Under the pieces are notes generated by a model. It searched no databases and was not told the DNA's origin. It was given only the letters and a program-made list of their open reading frames with translations. Shown here piece after piece: positions 1 to 6,088 of a DNA stretch of 10,584 nt (position 1 is its first letter; the number at the start of each line of letters is the position of its first letter). Position numbers and translations under genes: made by a program. The DNA is from Candidatus Aminicenantota bacterium (GTDB lineage: Bacteria; Acidobacteriota; Aminicenantia; JAMOAD01): assembly GCA_027070475.1 (NCBI GenBank), contig JALXDT010000329.1:1-10584 (forward strand). The letters are read 5' to 3'.

Positions 1-1
1 T

Positions 2-436
2 ATTAAAAAATTCTCAATTGAGGATAAACCTCAAATAATGGAAAAGATAGAGTGGATGGGAATAATTTCAGAAGAAAAGATAAACAAAGGAAAGATTGCT
101 CCGATTGATGTTCTAACAGACCTTCTTCTGGGAAAGATGTATTATAAAAAGGGAGAAAGGGATATGGTTATCCTTCTCCACAAAATTATCGGGGATTTTA
201 ATGGAAAGAGAAAACTCTATACATCATTGATGGTTGATTATGGAGTTGAAGGTATTGAAACATCTGTGGCAAAAACAGTGGCACTTCCCGCTGCAATAGC
301 AACAAGAATGATTTTGGAAGACAAGATTAAAGTCACAGGCGTACACATTCCCGTAATTCCATCTATTTATGAACCCGTATTGGAAGAGCTTGAAAACATA
401 GGAATAAATTTCAAAGAGGAAATAAAAGACCTTTAA
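2..436 (+). CDS. Saccharopine dehydrogenase/reductase-like protein, C-terminal part (partial, 5' end outside window)
   Basis: The reading frame is open from the left edge; the first in-window ATG (38) is internal, so this is the last 144 residues of a longer protein. It matches my knowledge of the C-terminal domain of saccharopine reductase-type enzymes: the stretch DMVILLHKIIGDF, then SVAKTVALPAAIATRMIL, then a KVTGVHIPVIPSIYEPVL tail. This family makes or oxidises saccharopine with NAD(P)(H) in lysine metabolism, and in bacteria the homologues sit in either lysine biosynthesis or lysine degradation. The Rossmann NAD(P)-binding half, which would help tell subtypes apart, lies upstream and is not visible. 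The family call is firm; the substrate and direction of reaction are inferred only. It converges on the minus-strand lipoprotein gene with a 97-bp gap, so it does not belong to the gcv operon. Confidence 0.85.
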   Translation: MKKFSIEDKPQIMEKIEWMGIISEEKINKGKIAPIDVLTDLLLGKMYYKKGERDMVILLHKIIGDFNGKRKLYTSLMVDYGVEGIETSVAKTVALPAAIATRMILEDKIKVTGVHIPVIPSIYEPVLEELENIGINFKEEIKDL

Positions 437-533
437 AAGCTTTATAATTGAGTAAAACAGTGAATTAAAGGGGAAGCGGAATAAAAGTTACTAATTTGAA
501 CAAGACTTGAAACAAAATCCAGAGGAATCTTTT
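437..533. other. Convergent intergenic gap without a clear terminator
   Basis: This 97-bp gap lies between two converging genes, where a bidirectional terminator would be expected. I see only short AT-rich symmetry (AAAGCTTT near 436-443) and a 3-bp stem TCC-AGA-GGA near 518-526 with imperfect A/T flanks. Neither is a convincing intrinsic terminator, since there is no GC-rich stem followed by a T run. No ORF or RNA gene is evident. Confidence 0.5.
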
Positions 534-1898
534 CTAATTCTTGCCATACACCATTACTCTACCAGCAGGGATAGTTTTTTTTGTTAAAGGATCTCTTTTT
601 GTTTCTATTTTTATTGAGATAGATTTACCGTCCGCCCTCAGCCATTCCTTTTTATAAAAATCATAATACATACACCCATCAGGTATTGAACTATCCTGTA
701 CCTTAATCTCTTTGTTCAATTCTTCTCCATAATATACAAGAACAAATCCATATTGATAAAATCTTATCGCAAATTTATTGCTTTCATCAACCTTATAGTT
801 ATCACCTGTAGCTTTCCCCAGATCAAGAAAGTAGATATCATTTCTTTCAAGTTTTCTGTCAAAAGGCACCTCAAGATAGGAAATAGTACCCGTAAGTTTT
901 GCTGTTGAATAGGAGAGAAATATAGCATCTTTAGGTTGTGTCGGTATGTATTTTCCCTCTTTTTTGTTAAAAATAAAATCCGGGGCTGCATAATTTAAAT
1001 ATATAAAATTTGAAAAATCTTCACCTTTATGATTGTTTAAAATATTCTTCACCCTATTTAGATAAAAAAGCGTATCTTTAAAACTCTCTTTACCCGCCAT
1101 GCTTACAGGAAAATATTGAGTTTGTGGGACCTTAACGAACCCTCTTCCTTTAACTTCAAGATATTTTCCGAAATAATCGTATCCGACTATATAGGATTCT
1201 GCCATATCATAGTTGACATATGGTAAAACATTTTCAGGATTCCTGTATCCTTGATTGGTAGCTATGATCAAGTTCTTTTTCTTGAATAGCAAACTTAAAT
1301 TATTATAAAAATTCCCCACTGCGGAAAGATATGAAAGCCCGGGGTGAAGTTTATTAAACCTATTTTTTAAAGGTTTATACTCATCTTCATTAATATATAC
1401 TCCTGAAGCCCAATCAAAAAATATTCCTCCATACCCATTCTCCGAAACAAAGTTTGAAATAAATTTGCCTTTCCTATCAATAACTTCAAACACCCCAAAA
1501 TCAAGATAATAATCCCTTGCAAAACTGTATCCCATCTCTTCAGTATGAGGAAAAGGACCTTCTGGATTCAAACTTGTATAATACCTATTTTTAAAAATCC
1601 AATTTACAAACACATTGTTTTCTTCCTCAATATAATAGTAAACAGCTGGCATCCAATCATAGCAAAGAATATTTCTGACCCCTCTCTCTTTTAAAAATGA
1701 GATAGTGCTGCTATTTGCAATATCTCCGACTCCTCCGATTTCAACAATATTAAACTTGGAAAGCCATTTGAGTGTATTCTCATCCGAGTCAGAGTATCCT
1801 GTTGCATAATCGCCCCTTCTTGTAAGGTATTCCGGGTGAGAACAATTGTTCAAAAGAAAAAGAGAGGTTACTAAGATAATCAAAAAAAACTTCTTCAT
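534..1898 (-). CDS. Predicted lipoprotein with glycosidase-like TIM barrel (GH114/GHL15-like)
   Basis: This is a 454-residue protein when started at the ATG at 1898. The N-terminus is a lipoprotein signal: KK at residues 2-3, a hydrophobic stretch FFLIILVTSLFLL, then Cys19. The lipobox is L16-N17-N18-C19, with Asn rather than the usual Gly/Ala/Ser before the Cys; such loose lipoboxes are known in spirochaetes. Ser20 follows the Cys, so there is no inner-membrane retention Asp. The body looks like a TIM-barrel family related to endo-alpha-1,4-polygalactosaminidase (GH114) and the 'hypothetical glycosidase 15' group: a GGIFFDWASG strand end with Asp162, an ATNQGY segment (Asn215), and YDMAESY with Glu234, placed where GH114 enzymes carry their catalytic Asp and Glu. 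A likely beta-rich tail follows. The role would be surface polysaccharide hydrolysis, inferred only. The frame extends to a TTG at 1961, but that start would put 21 extra residues before the signal peptide. The gene is monocistronic by context. Confidence 0.6.
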   Translation of the reverse strand: MKKFFLIILVTSLFLLNNCSHPEYLTRRGDYATGYSDSDENTLKWLSKFNIVEIGGVGDIANSSTISFLKERGVRNILCYDWMPAVYYYIEEENNVFVNWIFKNRYYTSLNPEGPFPHTEEMGYSFARDYYLDFGVFEVIDRKGKFISNFVSENGYGGIFFDWASGVYINEDEYKPLKNRFNKLHPGLSYLSAVGNFYNNLSLLFKKKNLIIATNQGYRNPENVLPYVNYDMAESYIVGYDYFGKYLEVKGRGFVKVPQTQYFPVSMAGKESFKDTLFYLNRVKNILNNHKGEDFSNFIYLNYAAPDFIFNKKEGKYIPTQPKDAIFLSYSTAKLTGTISYLEVPFDRKLERNDIYFLDLGKATGDNYKVDESNKFAIRFYQYGFVLVYYGEELNKEIKVQDSSIPDGCMYYDFYKKEWLRADGKSISIKIETKRDPLTKKTIPAGRVMVYGKN

Positions 1899-1905
1899 AA
1901 GATTA

Positions 1906-1914
1906 ATTATAGCA
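1906..1914 (-). promoter_or_regulatory. Extended -10 promoter element for the lipoprotein gene
   Basis: On the minus strand this reads TGCTATAAT, a perfect TGn-TATAAT extended -10 element. Only 7 bases separate it from the ATG at 1898, so transcription would start at or within a base or so of the start codon and the mRNA would be leaderless. In agreement, no Shine-Dalgarno sequence precedes the ATG. No good -35 hexamer is seen 17 bp upstream, which is normal for extended -10 promoters. In an AT-rich genome a TATAAT alone means little; the TG and the missing ribosome binding site strengthen the case. Confidence 0.5.
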
Positions 1915-2019
1915 TAGTATATCTTACTCTGAATATCCAATTTCTTATATTTGAAACTCAATATATTTTTTCTGATTAACTTTTCCCCTCTGATACTATT
2001 TTTGATAAATCTCGTTTAA

Positions 2020-2048
2020 TTGACAGACAGAGGCAATAGTGGTAATTT
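2020..2048 (+). promoter_or_regulatory. Sigma70-type promoter for the gcvH operon
   Basis: A perfect -35 TTGACA (2020-2025) is followed after 17 bp by TAATTT (2043-2048), preceded by TGG, so it also has the extended -10 TG. The -10 hexamer is poor (3 of 6 matches), but the consensus -35, ideal spacing and TG dinucleotide compensate. Transcription would start near 2055, giving a leader of about 23 nt that contains the AGGAGG site. A leader this short leaves no room for a glycine riboswitch, so if the operon responds to glycine it must do so by another route. Confidence 0.6.
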
Positions 2049-2064
2049 ATTGAATAATAAAATT

Positions 2065-2070
2065 AGGAGG
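2065..2070 (+). promoter_or_regulatory. Ribosome binding site of gcvH
   Basis: AGGAGG sits 7 bases before the ATG at 2078, an optimal spacing, and fixes the gcvH start. Confidence 0.8.
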
Positions 2071-2077
2071 AATAAAA

Positions 2078-2449
2078 ATGTCAAATATCTATTTTACAAA
2101 GCAACATGAGTATGTAAAAGTTGAAGGAGATACCGGATTCTGCGGTATTTCCAATTTTGCTCAGGAGGAATTGGGAGAGGTAATTAAAGTAATCTTACCT
2201 GAAGTTGGTAAAAAGGTATCAAAGGGAGATGAAATATGCTATGTGGAATCCCCTAAAGAATCCGCAAAGGTTTATGCCCCTGTCTCAGGTGAGATAGTAG
2301 AGGTAAACTCAAAATTGGATGATGAGCCTGAACTTATAAACAATGATCCTTATGGAGAGGGATGGATTTTCAAGATTAAAATTAGTAACCCCGATGAAAT
2401 AAACGAATTAATGGATGAGGAAGCCTATAATAAATTTATAGAAGGTTAA
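2078..2449 (+). CDS. gcvH: Glycine cleavage system H protein (lipoyl carrier)
   Basis: This 123-residue protein has the usual length for GcvH. It carries the lipoyl arm that takes the aminomethyl group from the P protein, passes it to the T protein, and is reoxidised by the L protein. The N-terminus FTKQHEYVKVEGD matches the family's (K/E)xHEW/Y motif, followed by GISNFAQEELGEVIKVILPEVG. The lipoylation site is Lys60 in ESPKESAKVYAPVSGEIVEVN; many family members read ESVKA here, so Pro59 next to the lipoyl Lys is slightly unusual. The C-terminal GEGWIFKIK is also typical. It is the first gene of the operon, behind a TTGACA promoter, and lies 3 bp before gcvPA. No gcvT precedes it, although in many bacteria gcvT does. 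GcvH-like lipoyl-relay proteins are the main alternative, but direct linkage to gcvPA/gcvPB makes true GcvH much more likely. Confidence 0.95.
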   Translation: MSNIYFTKQHEYVKVEGDTGFCGISNFAQEELGEVIKVILPEVGKKVSKGDEICYVESPKESAKVYAPVSGEIVEVNSKLDDEPELINNDPYGEGWIFKIKISNPDEINELMDEEAYNKFIEG

Positions 2450-2452
2450 GGA

Positions 2453-3796
2453 ATGAGGTATTTTCCCAATAGTGAAAAAAGCATAAAAGCAATGCTGAAT
2501 TCTGTTGGTGTTAATAGTATTGAGGAGCTTTTTGATACAATTCCGAAAAGCAATTTGACTAAGGATGAAATCAATTATGGAAAACCACTTTCAGAATCTG
2601 AGCTGATTTCCTACTTTAAAAAGCTTGAGGTAGAAAACAGAGTAAAAGATTTTAAATTGTTTTTAGGAGGAGGTTCCTACTATCATTTTATTCCGGAAGT
2701 GGTTAACTACTTGAGTCTGAAAGGAGAATTTGTCACACCATATACTCCGTACCAGCCGGAGGTTTCTCAAGGAACTTTGCAGGCTACCTTTGAATATCAA
2801 ACAATGATCTCAGATCTTTTGGGTATGGAATTTTCCAATGCATCTTTATATGACGGAGCTACTGCTGCAGCCGAAGGATTACTACTCGCATGGAGAGTTA
2901 CAAGGAAAAGGAAATTTCTTATTGCAAAATCTCTCCACCCTGAATACATTGCCACTATAAAAACTTATGTGAAAAATCTAAATATTGAATTTGATTTTAT
3001 AGATTTTAATGATGAGGGAAGAGTTTCAAAAGAAGATTTTGATAAAAAATATAATGATGAAATCGGAGGGATATTAATCCAATCTCCGAACTTTTTTGGA
3101 ATAATAGAAGATTATAAATGGATTAAAGAAAAAATAGGAGATAATAAGACCCTTTTAATATCTGTTATAGCAGAGGCTTTGTCTCTGGGGTTATTGAAAC
3201 CTCCCTCCTATTTCGGAGCTGATGTGGCGGTGGGAGAAGCTCAATCTTTTGGCCTTTATCCCTATTTCGGAGGTCCTACTTTAGGGTTTATAGCAACATC
3301 AAATAAAAAGTTTTTATGGGAAATGCCCGGAAGAATTGTCGGAGAGACAGTTGATGCAGATGGAGAAAAAGGATTCGTTCTTACACTTTCAACAAGGGAA
3401 CAGCATATAAGAAGAGAAAGAGCCACATCAAACATATGCTCCAATCAGGCCTGGTGTGTTATAAGAGCTGCAATTTTTCTTTCTGTGTATGGTAAAAAAG
3501 GCTTAAAAGAGTTGGCAAAACAGAATATGCTAAAAGCCAATTATGCAAGAGAGAATTTGGAAAAAGCGGGAATAAAAACAAAATTCTCAGGCCCAATCTT
3601 TAATGAATTTGTTATAGAAGTTAATGATGCAGTTTCTCTTCATAAAAGACTCTTAGAAAAGAAGATAGTCGCAGGTATTCCTCTGAACTGGTTTTATCCT
3701 GATGATAAGAACTCGATTCTGTTGACTTTCACGGATATGAATTCAAAAGATGATATTGATGAACTTGTAAAAACTCTGGAGGAAGAAAATGAATAA
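2453..3796 (+). CDS. gcvPA: Glycine dehydrogenase (decarboxylating) subunit 1, P protein alpha-type half
   Basis: This 447-residue protein is the N-terminal half of glycine decarboxylase, a separate polypeptide in many thermophiles, Firmicutes and archaea. With GcvPB it forms the PLP enzyme that releases CO2 from glycine and moves the aminomethyl group to lipoyl-GcvH. Recognisable family segments are an N-terminal RYFPNSEKSIKAML, GGGSYYHFIP (residues 72-81), TPYTPYQPEVSQGTLQATFE (95-114), SLYDGATAAAEG (131-142), SFGLYPYFGGPTLGF (265-279) and TREQHIRRERATSNIC (314-329). As expected for this half, there is no PLP-binding lysine; that residue is in GcvPB. The ATG is 3 bp after the gcvH stop, with a modest AGAAGG site inside the end of gcvH. 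The last 8 bases overlap gcvPB, suggesting coupled translation and equal amounts of the two halves. Cytoplasmic. Confidence 0.96.
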   Translation: MRYFPNSEKSIKAMLNSVGVNSIEELFDTIPKSNLTKDEINYGKPLSESELISYFKKLEVENRVKDFKLFLGGGSYYHFIPEVVNYLSLKGEFVTPYTPYQPEVSQGTLQATFEYQTMISDLLGMEFSNASLYDGATAAAEGLLLAWRVTRKRKFLIAKSLHPEYIATIKTYVKNLNIEFDFIDFNDEGRVSKEDFDKKYNDEIGGILIQSPNFFGIIEDYKWIKEKIGDNKTLLISVIAEALSLGLLKPPSYFGADVAVGEAQSFGLYPYFGGPTLGFIATSNKKFLWEMPGRIVGETVDADGEKGFVLTLSTREQHIRRERATSNICSNQAWCVIRAAIFLSVYGKKGLKELAKQNMLKANYARENLEKAGIKTKFSGPIFNEFVIEVNDAVSLHKRLLEKKIVAGIPLNWFYPDDKNSILLTFTDMNSKDDIDELVKTLEEENE

Positions 3797-5243
3797 AAAG
3801 AGAGAACCATTAATCTTTGAATTAAGTGAGGAAAGTAAGAAAGGATACTCTCTCCCTGAAATAGATGTTGAAGATAAAGATTATATTCCAGAAGATCTTA
3901 TAAGAGAAGATATGGGGAATTTACCAGAGGTTTCGGAAGTGGAAATTGTCAGACACTATACAGCCCTTGCCCATTACAATTATTCGGTTGATGAGGGATT
4001 TTATCCCCTCGGTTCCTGTACTATGAAATATAATCCTAAAATAAATGAGAAGACAGCATCCCTTGAGGGCTTTTTACTATCCCACCCTTATTCTCCCTAT
4101 GAACTGGTTCAGGGGAATTTAAGACTTTTGAAAACCCTTGAAAACATACTCTCGGAATTAACAGGTTTTCCCTATTTTACACTTTATCCCTCAGCAGGAG
4201 CCCACGGAGAACTTACAGGAATGCTTATGATAAGAAAAAAGCTTGAATTGAGTGGAAATCCAAGGAAGATTGTTCTTATCCCTGATTCTGCCCATGGAAC
4301 AAATCCTGCAAGTTCTCACTTTGCAGGATACGATGTTAAGGAGATTCCTTCAGGAAAGGACGGATATTTAGAGGTTTCAAAAGTAAAAGAATTTCTCAAT
4401 GAGGATGTTGCCGCTCTTATGATGACAAATCCCAATACTTTAGGCGTTTATGAAAGAGAGATTAAGGAGATTGCAGAAGTTCTTCACAAGAATGGTTCAT
4501 ATCTTTATATGGACGGAGCAAACTTTAATGCTCTTATGGGTTATGTAAAACCCGCCGAATTGGGAGTTGATGTTCTTCATCTTAATCTTCATAAAACCTT
4601 TTCAACTCCCCATGGCGGAGGAGGTCCTGGAGCAGGCCCTGTGGGAGTTAGAGAGGATTTTGAAGAGGTTCTTCCGATACCTGTTATAAAACAGGATAAT
4701 GAAGGTAAATACATTGTTGATTTCAACAGACCCAATTCAATAGGAAAAATCAGAAGCTTTTTCGGAAACTTCGGTGTTCTGATAAAAGCCCTTACCTATC
4801 TTCTTGAGATGGGAGCAGAGGGGCTTAAACAAGCAACAGAGTTAGCTGTCTTAAATGCCAATTACATAAGAGAAAATTTAAAGGATACCTATGAGCTTCC
4901 ATATAAAACAGGTACTCTCCATGAAGTTGTTTTTTCAGAGGAAAGTTTTAAAAAGTTCGGAGTTAAAACTGTTGATATTGCTAAAAGAATTCTTGATTAT
5001 GGAATTCATCCACCAACAGTATATTTCCCTCTCATAGTCCACGGAGCTTTAATGATAGAACCCACAGAAACAGAAAGTAAAAGAACACTGGATACTTTCA
5101 TAGAAACAATGAAAAAAATTCATAAGGAAGCTGAAACAAATCCCGAACTTTTAAAAGAAGCCCCTCACTATACACCTGTAAGAAGATTAAATGAAGTTTT
5201 AGCAGCTAAAAAACCAAAATTAAAATATAAAAAAGAGGAATAG
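3789..5243 (+). CDS. gcvPB: Glycine dehydrogenase (decarboxylating) subunit 2, P protein PLP-binding half
   Basis: This 484-residue protein is the C-terminal half of glycine decarboxylase and carries the cofactor. The PLP lysine is Lys269 in HLNLHKTFSTPHGGGGPGAG, with the glycine-rich loop directly behind it. Other family landmarks are PLGSCTMKYNPK (73-84), LYPSAGAHGE (132-141), PDSAHGTNPAS (165-175), MTNPNTLG (212-219) and MDGANFNA (241-248). The length is normal for stand-alone GcvPB. The ATG lies within the last codons of gcvPA, preceded by GGAGGAAG, so translation is probably coupled. The stop codon lies directly before glyQ. It acts with GcvPA as a heterotetramer in other bacteria. In reverse the same enzyme can fix CO2 into glycine (reductive glycine pathway), but the sequence does not tell which direction is used. 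Confidence 0.97.
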   Translation: MNKKREPLIFELSEESKKGYSLPEIDVEDKDYIPEDLIREDMGNLPEVSEVEIVRHYTALAHYNYSVDEGFYPLGSCTMKYNPKINEKTASLEGFLLSHPYSPYELVQGNLRLLKTLENILSELTGFPYFTLYPSAGAHGELTGMLMIRKKLELSGNPRKIVLIPDSAHGTNPASSHFAGYDVKEIPSGKDGYLEVSKVKEFLNEDVAALMMTNPNTLGVYEREIKEIAEVLHKNGSYLYMDGANFNALMGYVKPAELGVDVLHLNLHKTFSTPHGGGGPGAGPVGVREDFEEVLPIPVIKQDNEGKYIVDFNRPNSIGKIRSFFGNFGVLIKALTYLLEMGAEGLKQATELAVLNANYIRENLKDTYELPYKTGTLHEVVFSEESFKKFGVKTVDIAKRILDYGIHPPTVYFPLIVHGALMIEPTETESKRTLDTFIETMKKIHKEAETNPELLKEAPHYTPVRRLNEVLAAKKPKLKYKKEE

Positions 5244-5245
5244 TG

Positions 5246-6088
5246 ATGAATATTCAAGATATTTTTTTAACACTATCTGATTACTGGAAAAAGAAAGGAT
5301 GTTATATTGCTCCAACTTATGATATGGAAGTTGGAGCTGGAACAATGAGTCCTGATACGATTTTTAGAGTGTTGGGGCCAAAACCTTATAGAGTGGCTTA
5401 TATGCAGCCTTCAAGGAGACCAACCGACGGAAGATATGGAGATAATCCTAACAGAGTTCAAAAACATTTCCAGTATCAGGTTATTTTAAAACCTGCCCCT
5501 GAAAACAGTCAGCAGCTTTATATTGATAGTTTAAAGGCATTGGGAATAGACTTAAAAAAGAATTTTCTTTCTTTTGAAGAGGATAATTGGGAATCCCCGA
5601 CTTTAGGAGCGTGGGGTGTGGGCTGGCAGGTAATGCTCAATGGACTTGAGGTTACCCAGTTTACCTACTTTCAACAGGCAGGCGGAATTGATCTTTATCC
5701 CATCTCACTGGAAATAACATACGGCATTGAAAGGTTGGGGCTTTTTCTTGAAGGAAAGGATAATATTTATGACCTTGAATGGGGAGGAGGTATAAGTTAT
5801 AGAGATTTAAGATATAAAGAAGAGTATCAATTTTCAGCATTTAATTTTAAAGAAGCAAACATTAATTCTCTTCAAAAAACATTTGAGCTATATGAAGATG
5901 AAATTAAAAATCTGATAGAAAAAAAACTTTATCTCCCTGCCTATGATTATGCTCTTAAACTCTCCCATATCTTTAATCTACTTGATGCAAGAAGAGCAAT
6001 CTCTATCACACAGAGACAGAAAATAATACTAACAATAAGAAACTATGTTAAAGATATTGTGCAACTTTATCTGGAGGATATTAAATAA
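5246..6088 (+). CDS. glyQ: Glycyl-tRNA synthetase alpha subunit
   Basis: This 280-residue class II aminoacyl-tRNA synthetase catalytic subunit activates glycine with ATP and charges tRNA-Gly together with GlyS. Highly conserved stretches are seen: DYWKKKGCYIAPTYDMEVGAG near the N-terminus, YMQPSRRPTDGRYGDNPNR (residues 52-70), WESPTLGAWGVGWQVMLNG (115-133), VTQFTYFQQAGG and the motif 3-like EITYGIERL (156-164). The frame also allows a GTG at 5243 that overlaps the gcvPB stop, but the AGAGGAA site at 5234-5240 is spaced properly (5 nt) for the ATG at 5246 and is too close to the GTG, so ATG is chosen. The gene ends in TAATG, sharing one base with the glyS start. Cytoplasmic, forming the alpha2beta2 enzyme typical of bacteria. 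Placement behind gcvPB puts glycine use for protein synthesis and glycine breakdown under one promoter. Confidence 0.97.
   Translation: MNIQDIFLTLSDYWKKKGCYIAPTYDMEVGAGTMSPDTIFRVLGPKPYRVAYMQPSRRPTDGRYGDNPNRVQKHFQYQVILKPAPENSQQLYIDSLKALGIDLKKNFLSFEEDNWESPTLGAWGVGWQVMLNGLEVTQFTYFQQAGGIDLYPISLEITYGIERLGLFLEGKDNIYDLEWGGGISYRDLRYKEEYQFSAFNFKEANINSLQKTFELYEDEIKNLIEKKLYLPAYDYALKLSHIFNLLDARRAISITQRQKIILTIRNYVKDIVQLYLEDIK

Noticed and set aside
437..533. Terminator or small RNA in the convergent gap
   Set aside because: Only 3-bp GC pairing and AT symmetry are present; there is no stem with a trailing T run.
1899..1961. Upstream TTG start for the lipoprotein, adding 21 residues
   Set aside because: It would place a polar stretch ahead of a well-formed signal peptide, and the extended -10 element lies inside this extension.
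1962..2077. Possible glycine riboswitch upstream of gcvH
   Set aside because: The likely promoter at 2020-2048 leaves a leader of only about 23 nt, and no paired glycine-aptamer-like stems are visible in the region.
5243..5245. GTG start for glyQ overlapping the gcvPB stop
   Set aside because: The ribosome binding site at 5234-5240 is too close to the GTG and better spaced for the ATG at 5246; GlyQ family members begin near that Met.
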